Positions 52,187-60,647 of a stretch of 64,000 nt of DNA are shown here, piece after piece (position 1 is the stretch's first letter; each line of letters starts with the position of its first letter). The stretch lies in NCBI RefSeq assembly GCF_046098205.1, contig NZ_JBJURJ010000016.1:151108-215107 (forward strand), read 5' to 3'. Position numbers and translations under genes: made by a program. The notes below the pieces were generated by a model. It ran no database searches, had not been told where the DNA came from, and was given only the letters and a program-made list of their open reading frames with translations. The DNA is from Paenibacillus_AR mesotrionivorans. GTDB lineage: Bacteria; Bacillota; Bacilli; Paenibacillales; NBRC-103111.

Positions 52187-53347
52187 ATGAAATCAATATT
52201 TGTTGGAAATCGGTTACGTTCAGCGAAAATGGGTCTGGCAGCACTGCTATTGGTCACCTGGCTGCCCGCGTGCGGTACCTCCGGCAAGGAAACGCCGCAA
52301 GCCGCTCCAACAGTATCCCCTTCTGCCGCCGCAACAGCTGCCGTTAGTGCCCAGCCATCCCCTGCCGCTCCTGCCACTGTAACCTTCACCGACTCAGCTG
52401 GGCGGAAGGTAGAGCTTCCCAGCTCTATTGAACGGATTGCGCCCTCCGGTCAGTTGGCCCAAATGGTGCTGTTTGCCCTGGCACCGGACAAGCTGGTGGG
52501 GTTGTCCAACAAGTGGAACGGCGATGCAGGGGCTTTTATGGATGACAAATATCTCAAGCTGCCGGTGTTCGGCCAGTTCTACGGCTCCGCCAATCTGAAC
52601 AAGGAAGCGCTGGCCGCCGCCAAACCCCAGGTGATTATCGACATCGGCGAGAAAAAGAGCAGCATTGTGGAGGACATGGACGGAGTGCAGAAGCAGTTGG
52701 GCATCCCCACTATTTTTGTAGAGGCCACACTTTCGACCATGTCCACTGCTTATGATACCTTGGGCAAGATACTCGGAATGCCTCAGGAAGCCAAAACACT
52801 CTCCGATTACACCAAGGAAATATACACCACCACCACCGACACCATGAAGAAAATCGGTGATAAAAAAGTCAAGGTTCTGTACAGCCTGGGAGACACAGGC
52901 ACCAATGTGATTGCCAAGGGCTCCTTCCATTCCGAGGTCCTGGATCTGATGGCTGACAATGCGGCAGTGGTGGATAATCCCTCCGGCAAAGGCACGGGCA
53001 ACGAGGTGTCCCTGGAACAGATTGTCCAATGGAAGCCCGATGTGATATTGTTCGCCCCCAACAGCATGTACGGCAAAGCCTCCTCCGACCCCACCTGGAA
53101 AACCATGAAGGCCATCTCCGGCGGCAAATTCTACGAGGTTCCCGCCAATCCCTTCAATTGGCTGGGCTCCCCTCCCTCCATAAACCGATATATGGGCATG
53201 GTTTGGCTATCGGAGCTATTGTACCCGGATGCCTTTTCTTATGATATGAAAAAAGAAGTCAGCCGTTTCTATACCCTCTTCTACCACAGCAAGCCGTTGA
53301 CAGACGAGCAGTACACAAGTTTAACCGGAAGGGCCATTCGCAAATAG
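52187..53347 (+). CDS. FecB/BtuF-type metal-complex binding lipoprotein
   Basis: 386-aa solute-binding protein. The signal peptide ends in the lipobox LPAC, followed by a Thr/Pro/Ala linker, then the PF01497-type domain beginning VTFTDSAGRKVELPSSIERI. A late segment, NPFNWLGSPPSINRYMGMVWL, resembles that of MolA-like proteins that bind molybdate or tungstate as well as iron-chelate relatives, so the ligand is open. ATG at 52187 follows AAGGAGTG. It likely serves the FecCD/FecE proteins encoded upstream, although a repeat array separates them. Confidence 0.85.
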   Translation: MKSIFVGNRLRSAKMGLAALLLVTWLPACGTSGKETPQAAPTVSPSAAATAAVSAQPSPAAPATVTFTDSAGRKVELPSSIERIAPSGQLAQMVLFALAPDKLVGLSNKWNGDAGAFMDDKYLKLPVFGQFYGSANLNKEALAAAKPQVIIDIGEKKSSIVEDMDGVQKQLGIPTIFVEATLSTMSTAYDTLGKILGMPQEAKTLSDYTKEIYTTTTDTMKKIGDKKVKVLYSLGDTGTNVIAKGSFHSEVLDLMADNAAVVDNPSGKGTGNEVSLEQIVQWKPDVILFAPNSMYGKASSDPTWKTMKAISGGKFYEVPANPFNWLGSPPSINRYMGMVWLSELLYPDAFSYDMKKEVSRFYTLFYHSKPLTDEQYTSLTGRAIRK

Positions 53348-53366
53348 GCAGCTTTTGTGCCAACTC

Positions 53367-53409
53367 AAAAAGCAGTCCTTTCCGCCGTAGACGGAATGGG
53401 CTGCTTGTG
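53367..53409 (+). terminator. Terminator after the metal-binding lipoprotein gene
   Basis: AAGCAG pairs with CTGCTT, with an inner TCCG/CGGA helix, 20 bp after the stop. The T tail is weak (GTGTT). Confidence 0.55.
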
Positions 53410-53452
53410 TTAACCCTTGAGCCTACGCTCTTGCCGGTAGTGACAGTGCACC

Positions 53453-54010
53453 TCAAAGATTCTTCTCCAGCAATGCTCCTACTCGTTGAGCCATAAAATC
53501 AGGTGGGTGTGGTCGTCCATTTTTGATCCACCATTCCACTACTCCTACGATAGCCGCTCCCAAAAATTGAATATCGACCTCTTCACCCTCCGGTAATCCT
53601 GATTTCCCCCCCAAAGAAATATCGTTTTCTTTCATTGTTAGCTTCTCGAGGAAAAATTCCAGGAGCCGATTGCGGAAAAAAGGCCCTCCTTTACTCGTCA
53701 ATATGGCAGAAAAAAACAAAGAATGACTCTCCAAATATTCGAACCATAGTCCCCCCATACTCCTATAATCCATCTTATCCTCGGCCAGATAACAGAGCTC
53801 CTGCATCTCATGAATATGTTCTTCGATGAGCTTATCCAGAAGATCAAACTTATCCATATAATGAAGATAGATTGTTCTTCGGCTCACGTCTGCCCTTTCC
53901 GAGATGTCTTGTATCGTAATCTGATCAAAATCCTTTTCCATCATCAATTCAATAACTGCCGTTTTTATAGCATGCTGCGATTTGCGTATCCTTCGATCGA
54001 GCTTCAGCAC
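53453..54010 (-). CDS. TetR/AcrR-family regulator
   Basis: 185-aa repressor with an N-terminal helix-turn-helix (ITIQDISERADVSRRTIYLHYMDKFDLLDKL) and a C-terminal ligand domain with the TetR_C_7-like layout (ALLEKNL end). Starts at GTG. It is divergent from an NAD(P)-binding oxidoreductase across 175 bp, the usual arrangement with its target. A loose dyad GTGTGAACTAATACAC lies at 54058-54073. Confidence 0.88.
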   Translation of the reverse strand: MLKLDRRIRKSQHAIKTAVIELMMEKDFDQITIQDISERADVSRRTIYLHYMDKFDLLDKLIEEHIHEMQELCYLAEDKMDYRSMGGLWFEYLESHSLFFSAILTSKGGPFFRNRLLEFFLEKLTMKENDISLGGKSGLPEGEEVDIQFLGAAIVGVVEWWIKNGRPHPPDFMAQRVGALLEKNL

Positions 54011-54185
54011 GTGTATATCACCCGCTTCCCCTTAGCTATTTCACAATAATCCAATATGTGTGAACTAATACACGGAATCATCTTTTTTAATAATTGTAGA
54101 TTTTCAATTGTCTGCTTACAATTATACATAGATGTTTCTTATTATACTAGTGTGCATTATATTCAAAAATGAAGGGTAGGATTTT

Positions 54186-54872
54186 ATGAAAATTGCGGTA
54201 ATAGGTGCAACCGGTGCAACAGGAACGAAAGTGGTAGAACGGGCACTTGAATTGGGACATGAGGTTATAGCTGTGGCCCGCCGGCCGGAGCTCATTTCAG
54301 CTGCAGCACGCCTTACCTCCCGGAAGGGCGATGTCATGAACATTGATAGTGTGGCCAAAGCCATTGCCGGTGCAGAGGCAGTCATCACCTGCATCGGCCC
54401 AACCAGCACCTTCGCCCAGGGTGCCGGCAATTCGAAGGGAGTCCTGAATGCCGTTGCAGCGAACCTCTCCCCTGGTAGCGTTATGTCCTTAGGGATTCCA
54501 AATGTATTAGCAGCCTGTCAACGCGCCGGAGTGAAACGGTTAGTGATGCAAAGCGGAATTGGTCTGAGCGACGGGAAGGAATTATCTTTCAGTAACCGAT
54601 TGACGTTAAGCGTGCACCGCCGCATCTTCACGAAGGCGGTCAAGGATAAGGCAATTGCGGAGAGTGAGGTGCAAAGGAGTAGTCTGGAATGGGTCATCGT
54701 ACGACCACCGGGTATGAAAGAAGGCCCCGCGACACGAACCTACACCGCAGGACCATGGGCACGGATCGCTGCATTCCAGCAGATTTCCTTCGCGGACTGC
54801 GCCGACAGTCTTGTTCGGGCGGCTGCCAGTGAACCGACATGGGTGAGGAAGATTGTGAATGTGGGCCGGTAA
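54186..54872 (+). CDS. NAD(P)-binding oxidoreductase (atypical SDR, NmrA-like)
   Basis: 228-aa Rossmann-fold protein. The cofactor motif IGATGATGTKVVERALELGHEV is at the N-terminus, and RLVMQSGIGLSDG and WVIVRPPGMKEGPATR are typical of atypical short-chain dehydrogenases that reduce quinones or bind flavin/NADPH without the Tyr-x-x-x-Lys catalytic pair. Divergent from the TetR gene and probably induced by its ligand. Confidence 0.85.
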   Translation: MKIAVIGATGATGTKVVERALELGHEVIAVARRPELISAAARLTSRKGDVMNIDSVAKAIAGAEAVITCIGPTSTFAQGAGNSKGVLNAVAANLSPGSVMSLGIPNVLAACQRAGVKRLVMQSGIGLSDGKELSFSNRLTLSVHRRIFTKAVKDKAIAESEVQRSSLEWVIVRPPGMKEGPATRTYTAGPWARIAAFQQISFADCADSLVRAAASEPTWVRKIVNVGR

Positions 54873-54924
54873 CGATAACACTCCCAAAATCTGTACTAAG
54901 GCAAATGAACAAAAATGGAGATGC

Positions 54925-54968
54925 AAAAAGCAGTCCCCGCCGCCATCAACGGTAGGGACTGCTTTTTT
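54925..54968. terminator. Bidirectional terminator between oxidoreductase and thrS genes
   Basis: AAAAAGCAGTCCC pairs with GGGACTGCTTTTTT around a 17-nt loop, between two converging stop codons. Confidence 0.85.
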
Positions 54969-54978
54969 GCGGCTAAAC

Positions 54979-56706
54979 TTATTTCCTGCCTGCGATATCC
55001 TGCCGGACCAGTCCGAGCAATTCCTCCAAGGCCATGCTCCCCAAATCCCCGGCTTCCCGCTTGCGGACGGCAACCACGGCCCCTTCCGCCTCCGCGTCCC
55101 CCACCACCAGCATGTACGGGACCTTTTCCATTTGAGCCTGGCGGATTTTGTAGCCCAGCTTCTCCCGGCGCAGATCCGCCTCTACCCGGATCCCCTCCTG
55201 CTGGAGAGCATCGCGCACCGACAGCGCATAATCCACATGGGCATCCGACACCGCCAATACCTTCACCTGCACCGGGGCCAGCCAAGCCGGGAATGCTCCT
55301 GCGTAATGTTCGGTCAGGATGCCCATAAACCGGTCGATGGAGCCGTACACCGCACGGTGGATCACCACCGGACAATGTTTGCCGCCATCCTCCCCTACAT
55401 AGGACAGTCCGAACTTCTGCGGCATCTGAAAATCCAGCTGAATGGTGCCGCACTGCCAGCTCCTTTTCAGCGCATCCCGGATGTGGAAGTCGATTTTCGG
55501 TCCGTAAAAGGCTCCATCCCCTTCATTAGTCCGGTACGGTAGCCCTTCCTTCTCCAGAACATTGCGCAGCGCGTTCTCCGCCGCCTCCCACAGCTCCGGC
55601 GATCCCATGGAATCCTCCGGTCTGGTGGACAGCTCCACCTGGTAGGAGAAGCCGAACACGCCATACACCTGCCCGATCAATGCAATCACCCGGGCAATCT
55701 CCTCTTCGATTTGCTCCGGCCGCACAAACAGATGAGCGTCATCCTGGCAGAAGGTGCGGACCCGCATCATCCCGTTTAAGGCGCCGGAAAATTCATGGCG
55801 GTGCACCTGGCCGAACTCGGCCAGCCGTATGGGCAGCTCCCGGTAGGAATGCTGGCTGTTTTTAAACACCAGCATATGGCCGGGGCAATTCATGGGCTTC
55901 AAAGCAAACGCATCCTCATCCACCTGAGTGAAATACATGTTGTCCTTGTAGTGGTCCCAATGGCCGGAATGCTCCCACAAACGCCGGTTCATCATTAAGG
56001 GAGAGCGCACCTCCCGGTAGCCCTGGCGGCTCTGGACATCACGCAGGAAGTTTTCCAGTTCCGAACGGACCACAAACCCATTAGGCAGATAAAAGGGCAT
56101 TCCCGGCGCTTCCTCGGAAAACATAAACAGCTCCAGCTCCCTGCCCAGCTTCCGGTGGTCCCGCTTCTGCGCTTCCTCCAGCAGATGCAGATGCTCCTTC
56201 AGGTGGGCCTTCTTGGCGAAGGCAGTCCCGTACACCCGCTGCAGCATCCGGTTGCCGGCATCCCCCTGCCAATAAGCGCCTGCCGCATGAAGCAGCTTTA
56301 CCGCCTTAATGCCGCCAGTGGACGAAAGCATTGCCCCCTCCTGAAAATCCAGAAATTCCCCCTGGGCATAAAGGGAAAGCTTGCCGTCCTCCTGCAGAGG
56401 CAAACCTGCCAACAGCTCCAGCTTATACGGCTCCCGGCGGAGCAGCAGGGCCGCATCCTCCCGGCTGACCAGCCGGCTGGCAATGGGGCGGTCCTCCCGG
56501 ATAATCCGCTCCATTTCCTTCTCCAATGCAGCAAGATCCTCGACAACAAAGGGTTTTTCCACATCAAAATCGTAATAAAAACCATCCTCGGTAACCGAGC
56601 CAACACCTAATTTCACCTGCTCCGCCCCGTACAGCTGCTTAACAGCCTGGGCCAGTACATAAGCGGCAGTTTGGCGTATGATTGACAACATGTTATTATT
56701 TTCCAT
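54979..56706 (-). CDS. thrS: Threonyl-tRNA synthetase lacking TGS domain and editing-site histidines
   Basis: 575-aa class II synthetase that charges tRNA-Thr. Housekeeping bacterial ThrRS is about 640 residues; this one starts directly in the N2 region and lacks the TGS domain. E. coli editing residues His73 and His77 correspond to Gln and Tyr in RQTAAYVLAQAVKQL, and Cys182 aligns to Ile, so Ser-tRNA editing should be lost. The catalytic core is intact: zinc ligands Cys274 (MNCPGHM), His325 (DDAHLF) and His450 (VIHRAVYGS), and the C-terminal anticodon domain (WLAPVQVKVLAVSD). ATG at 56706 follows GGAGGAG; a TTG five codons upstream is inside that site. Controlled by a T-box leader. Probably a second, conditional or drug-resistant ThrRS. 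Confidence 0.88.
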   Translation of the reverse strand: MENNNMLSIIRQTAAYVLAQAVKQLYGAEQVKLGVGSVTEDGFYYDFDVEKPFVVEDLAALEKEMERIIREDRPIASRLVSREDAALLLRREPYKLELLAGLPLQEDGKLSLYAQGEFLDFQEGAMLSSTGGIKAVKLLHAAGAYWQGDAGNRMLQRVYGTAFAKKAHLKEHLHLLEEAQKRDHRKLGRELELFMFSEEAPGMPFYLPNGFVVRSELENFLRDVQSRQGYREVRSPLMMNRRLWEHSGHWDHYKDNMYFTQVDEDAFALKPMNCPGHMLVFKNSQHSYRELPIRLAEFGQVHRHEFSGALNGMMRVRTFCQDDAHLFVRPEQIEEEIARVIALIGQVYGVFGFSYQVELSTRPEDSMGSPELWEAAENALRNVLEKEGLPYRTNEGDGAFYGPKIDFHIRDALKRSWQCGTIQLDFQMPQKFGLSYVGEDGGKHCPVVIHRAVYGSIDRFMGILTEHYAGAFPAWLAPVQVKVLAVSDAHVDYALSVRDALQQEGIRVEADLRREKLGYKIRQAQMEKVPYMLVVGDAEAEGAVVAVRKREAGDLGSMALEELLGLVRQDIAGRK

Positions 56707-56743
56707 TTTGGACTCCTCCAATTTTTCTTAGTGGATGAAAAAT

Positions 56744-57055
56744 CAAAAAAACGCACTGTCCCTAAAAGGGACGAGTGCGTTCAGCTCGTGGTTCCACCCT
56801 GGTTCAACCTGGCCCGCGTCAGCTTCCATACGGGGAAGCCGGAGCAGAATTCAGGTCCTTGAAGGAGTCCGTTAACGGAAGACCGGCCGGTACCGGATAC
56901 TGCCGCAGCCACAGAGGCCCGGGGTTCACCGGTACTGCTCCAAAGGGGTAACCTGCACATCCGTTAGCCGGAGAAGCTTTCAGCCGGTGGCTTCTCTCTC
57001 TGAACGGCCCGTCAATGGCGGTCATGTCTTTGGTCAAGCGCATTGCAATATGAAT
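56744..57055 (-). promoter_or_regulatory. T-box leader of the threonyl-tRNA synthetase gene
   Basis: On the minus strand the leader has the AGAGAG and GCTGAAAGC stem I elements, a probable ACC (Thr) specifier in GGTTACCCCTTTGGAGC, the T-box AGGGTGGAACCACG (56787-56800), and a terminator whose arms CGCACT...GTCCC and GGGAC...GTGCG (56751-56780) are followed by seven T. Uncharged tRNA-Thr would favour antitermination. It fills the roughly 400-bp gap before the gene. Confidence 0.9.
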
Positions 57056-57061
57056 TGAACT

Positions 57062-57091
57062 CATATTACCAGCGCCCGACACCAAAAGTCA
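57062..57091 (-). promoter_or_regulatory. Promoter of the T-box/thrS transcript
   Basis: On the minus strand TTGACT (57086-57091), an 18-nt spacer and TAATAT (57062-57067), which would start RNA just before stem I of the T-box. Confidence 0.65.
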
Positions 57092-57109
57092 AGAGGCACT
57101 CTCCCCCAA

Positions 57110-58219
57110 TTAAGCCGGGTCCAGATATCCCTTCACCAGCCCAGGAGCAAGCGGCGCCGGACGGTCGCAGGAGGTTTGCAGCTGCACGTACTGTGCGCTA
57201 TCGGCGCTTGTATGGAAAGCATGCATCAGCTCCAGCACATGCAAGGCCAGCTCTCCATTGGCACGGTGGGTATCCCCGGTGATGAGGGACCGGGCCATAT
57301 CCGCTACGGCAATCCCTCTGCTGTTCTCATCATAGGCATGAATCATCGGAATCTCCAGCGCCTCCTTGCGTCCGGCAGGCTGCAGCAGAACAGGTCCGCC
57401 GAAGGTATTGGGATCGGGAACGTACAGGGTGCCTCCCGTTCCGTAAATTTCGATCCGCGGGAGCTTGCTGCTCCAGACGTCAAAGCTGGTAATCATGGTG
57501 GCAACGGCACCGTTTTGGTAGAGGATGGTTCCAGCTACATGGGTAGGGACCTCCACCGGGATCTTTTGGCCAAACTTAGGCGCACTTGTAATGGTCCGCT
57601 CTTCATACGCTGAGGCGGTCATGCCGCAAACGGTCTTCGCCGGTCCCAACAAAGAAGCCAGCGCTGTCAGATAATACGGTCCCATATCGAACATCGGACC
57701 GCCGCCGCCCTGGTAATAGAACTCTGGCGCAGGATGCCAGCTCTCATGGCCGTGGCAGGCCATAAAGGCCGTTGCCGCCACCGGTCTGCCGATGTATCCG
57801 TCGTCGATGAGCTTGCGACAGAGCTGCAGTCCGGCGCCCAGGAAGGTATCCGGAGCGCAGCCCAGCATCAGCCCCTTCTCCTTGGCCAGCTGCACCAAAG
57901 CCTTCCCTTCCTCAAGAGACAGAGTAAGCGGCTTCTCCACGTATACATGCTTGCCGGCCAGAAGCGCCTGTTTGGACACCTCGTAATGTTGCTTGGGCGT
58001 GGTCAGATTGACCACGATTTGGATATCCTCCCGGGCCAGCAACTCGCTGGTGCCAAGTACATGGGGAATGCCATACTGCTCCGCGGCGGCGGCAGCCCTG
58101 TCCAAATCCAGGTCGGAGCAAGCCACCACCCGGGTATTGGCGAAGATTTGGGTCAAGTTTGTGAGATAGATGCCGCTGATGTTGCCGCAGCCAATAATAC
58201 CGATGTTTATCTTGTCCAT
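57110..58219 (-). CDS. Gfo/Idh/MocA-family NAD(P)-dependent oxidoreductase
   Basis: 369-aa sugar-type dehydrogenase. The cofactor motif GIIGCGNISGIYL is at the N-terminus, the family EKP motif lies in VEKPLTLSLEEG near residue 95, and the C-terminal beta-sheet domain carries HESWHPAPEFYYQGGGGPMFDMGPYYL, including the usual histidine region. ATG at 58219 follows GGAAGGAG; the gene overlaps thuA by 13 bp. It likely oxidises a sugar or inositol-like substrate together with the ThuA-like protein. Confidence 0.9.
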   Translation of the reverse strand: MDKINIGIIGCGNISGIYLTNLTQIFANTRVVACSDLDLDRAAAAAEQYGIPHVLGTSELLAREDIQIVVNLTTPKQHYEVSKQALLAGKHVYVEKPLTLSLEEGKALVQLAKEKGLMLGCAPDTFLGAGLQLCRKLIDDGYIGRPVAATAFMACHGHESWHPAPEFYYQGGGGPMFDMGPYYLTALASLLGPAKTVCGMTASAYEERTITSAPKFGQKIPVEVPTHVAGTILYQNGAVATMITSFDVWSSKLPRIEIYGTGGTLYVPDPNTFGGPVLLQPAGRKEALEIPMIHAYDENSRGIAVADMARSLITGDTHRANGELALHVLELMHAFHTSADSAQYVQLQTSCDRPAPLAPGLVKGYLDPA

Positions 58220-58902
58220 GCTTGCTCTCCTTCCCCCCTCCGGGCTGCCCACAAGAAGCCGCGGCGCATGAATTCCCTGGCTTCGGGAATATCAAACACA
58301 TCCGCATGGTGACCCAAGGCATTGTAGAAAACCTTGCCCTTGCCCCAACGTTTGGTATATACCACCGGCATCACTATGCTGCCATTGGCGGAATGGGCCC
58401 CCTCCGTTACCGGAAACGTAGTGGTAGCCAGCACCTGTACCGCCGGGTCCACATGCAGGTAATATTGCTCGGATACGACTGTAAAATCCTTGATACCCTC
58501 TACAATCGGGCTGGAGGAGGAAGCCACTATGTTCACCCGGTATTCCACTCCGTCGTTCAACGGATGGGCTACCCATTGGGACCCGGTCATAAATTGCCAT
58601 TCTGTGCTGGAGCGGAAGGCGTCACACATCCCGCCGTGGCAGCCTGCCAGACCCACGCCGGATTCCACTGCCTTCATCACCGGCTCCAGCTGCTCCTTTT
58701 TGATTTCACCCATGGTCCAGACGGGTACAATCAAATCCAGACCCAGCAGCTTTTCCTGGTCAAGGAAGCTGTCCAGTGTATCGGAAATCTCCACCTGGAA
58801 TCCTTCCTGCTCCAATATATCCGCAAAAATCCGGGAAACCTGATCAGGCTCATGCCCGTCCCAGCCACCTTTTACAATTAACGCCTGCTTTATCTGTGTC
58901 AT
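58207..58902 (-). CDS. ThuA-like domain protein
   Basis: 231-aa protein of the ThuA family (glutamine-amidotransferase-like fold, PF06283), found in trehalose and other sugar pathways. Motifs are LIVKGGWDGHEPDQVSRIF, GVGLAGCHGGMCDAFRSSTEW and a late GHHADVFDIPEAREFMRRGFLWA. In rhizobia ThuA works with the Gfo-type ThuB in 3-keto-sugar metabolism, and the same pairing occurs here. Divergent from an AraC regulator that presumably controls it. Confidence 0.87.
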   Translation of the reverse strand: MTQIKQALIVKGGWDGHEPDQVSRIFADILEQEGFQVEISDTLDSFLDQEKLLGLDLIVPVWTMGEIKKEQLEPVMKAVESGVGLAGCHGGMCDAFRSSTEWQFMTGSQWVAHPLNDGVEYRVNIVASSSSPIVEGIKDFTVVSEQYYLHVDPAVQVLATTTFPVTEGAHSANGSIVMPVVYTKRWGKGKVFYNALGHHADVFDIPEAREFMRRGFLWAARRGEGEQAWTR

Positions 58903-59066
58903 CCTCAGTTCGCCATCCTTTCTGCCTCGTGCAGATCAGTTGATTCGCTTTCATTGTACGCCCCAGCCGGTTGGTTTTCTCGCCATTTTCATTGAGGATA
59001 TGGACATTTTTTGCTATATTTATCACATTAGCGAGTTAACATGAAACCAGGCAAAGGGGCAACAGC

Positions 59067-59915
59067 ATGAGAGCCTTTCACGAGAACAGGCAGTACCGGA
59101 CCAATCTCCGCTTCCAATCCTTTGTGACACGCAATATCCATTTTCTGGCTCATTGGCATCAAGAGGTCGAGTTGGTTTATGTCAAGGAAGGCGCCATCTG
59201 GATGGGCATAAACCGCGAGGTGCGCAGGCTGGAGCAAGGGGATTTTGCCTTTTGCGCAAGCGGGGACATCCATTTCTATGACAGCAAGGAGGAACCCTCC
59301 GCCCTTCTTATCCAGATCTTTCATCCCGGACTCATCGGATTGCCGGGAGGCTGGCCCCAGGATGTGCGGCTCGTTTCCCCTTTTTTGACCAGAAGCTCCG
59401 GGGCCCGTTCACCTGAGGATTATTGCACCCTTGCCCCTTCCATAGAGTCGTTTATGAACCGTGCCCAGGAGGAATGGCAGCAGGCAGGTCCCTGCCATGA
59501 GCAGATCATTACCGGCATCCTGCACGAAATGTGCGGTTATGCCGTTCGCCATATGGAGCTGGAGCCGGCGGATGAGGGCAATGCCAAACGGCGGGTGGCC
59601 AATATGCGGGTGATGCAGCGGGTGCTGGATTTCCTGGAGCAGGGTTATGCCGGGGATATTACCATGGAGCAGGCGGCCCAAGCCGCGCAGATGAGCCCCT
59701 TCTATTTCTCCCGGTTCTTCCGGGGGATGACGGGCATGAGCTTTCCCGCCTATCTGAACTCCATCCGCGTCAGTCGGGCGGAGGAATTGATCCGCAACAC
59801 CAACCGGACGATGCTGGACATTGCACTGGAATGCGGCTTCAGCAATGTGCGAACCTTTAACCGCGTGTTCCGCCAGTTCCATGGCATCCCGCCCACCCGG
59901 CTGCGGCAAGGCTGA
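59067..59915 (+). CDS. AraC-family regulator with N-terminal cupin
   Basis: 282-aa regulator. The cupin sensor (HFLAHWHQEVELVYVKEGAIWMGINREVRRL, then FAFCASGDIHFYDSKE) is followed by two helix-turn-helices (about 180-280, ITMEQAAQAAQMSPFYFSRFFRGM and LDIALECGFSNVRTFNRVFRQFHG). AGGGG before the ATG. Divergent from thuA across 164 bp; likely activates the thuA-gfo pair in response to a sugar. Confidence 0.9.
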   Translation: MRAFHENRQYRTNLRFQSFVTRNIHFLAHWHQEVELVYVKEGAIWMGINREVRRLEQGDFAFCASGDIHFYDSKEEPSALLIQIFHPGLIGLPGGWPQDVRLVSPFLTRSSGARSPEDYCTLAPSIESFMNRAQEEWQQAGPCHEQIITGILHEMCGYAVRHMELEPADEGNAKRRVANMRVMQRVLDFLEQGYAGDITMEQAAQAAQMSPFYFSRFFRGMTGMSFPAYLNSIRVSRAEELIRNTNRTMLDIALECGFSNVRTFNRVFRQFHGIPPTRLRQG

Positions 59916-59966
59916 ACCGGAATGCAACAGCATCGCTTTACTTCATTCATACGGAGGTTACCTCTC

Positions 59967-60647
59967 ATGAAAAATCTGCTTGTGGCGGATGACGACGCCA
60001 ATATCCGGACGCTGCTCCGGTATGTATTGACCAAGGAAGGTTACCGGGTCCTTGAAGCCCGCGACGGCTTGGAGGCTATCCGGCTGCTGGAGGAAACCGC
60101 CGTGGACTTGGCCGTTATCGATATTATGATGCCGGGCACGGACGGTTATGAGCTGTGCGGCTGGATCCGGCAGCATGCGGATATTCCGGTGATTATGCTT
60201 ACCGCCCGGGACCAGCTGGAGGATAAGGAAAAGGGCTATGACCGGGGGACCGACGACTATTTGACCAAACCCTTCGAGCCTGCGGAGCTGGTGTTCCGGG
60301 TGAAGGCGTTATTCAGGCGTTATACCCGTACGGCCAGTGACCGGCTCCGGCTGAACCGGATTGTCATCGACCGGCAGAATGTGGAGGTGACCGACGGCGA
60401 AACGGAATTTTTCCTGCCGTTGAAGGAGTTCGAACTCCTGTCCCAGCTGGCCCAGTTCCCCGGACGCCTCTTCTCCCGCGACGAGCTGATTACGCTGGTG
60501 TGGGGAGCGGATTACCAGGGGGATGACCGGACCGTGGATGTGCATATCAAGCGGCTGCGGCAGCGTTTTGCAGACTACACCGCAGATTTCAACATCAAGA
60601 CAGTCCGCGGCATCGGCTACAAACTGGAACTGGGGGGCAACGGATGA
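59967..60647 (+). CDS. hssR: Heme-responsive response regulator, HssR-like
   Basis: 226-aa OmpR-type regulator. The receiver domain carries DDD near residue 8, the phospho-site in VIDIMMPGTDGYELC and GTDDYLTKPFEPAELVFRVKA; the winged helix ends VDVHIKRLRQRFADYTADFNIKTVRGIGYKLE. These blocks closely follow HssR of Staphylococcus aureus. ATG at 59967 has GGAGG 9 nt upstream. It overlaps the kinase gene by 4 bp and stands upstream of hrtBA-like genes. Confidence 0.87.
   Translation: MKNLLVADDDANIRTLLRYVLTKEGYRVLEARDGLEAIRLLEETAVDLAVIDIMMPGTDGYELCGWIRQHADIPVIMLTARDQLEDKEKGYDRGTDDYLTKPFEPAELVFRVKALFRRYTRTASDRLRLNRIVIDRQNVEVTDGETEFFLPLKEFELLSQLAQFPGRLFSRDELITLVWGADYQGDDRTVDVHIKRLRQRFADYTADFNIKTVRGIGYKLELGGNG

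Noticed and set aside
54058..54073. GTGTGAACTAATACAC dyad as the TetR operator
   Set aside because: Only the outer 4-bp arms match well. It is mentioned with the TetR gene but not strong enough for a separate feature.
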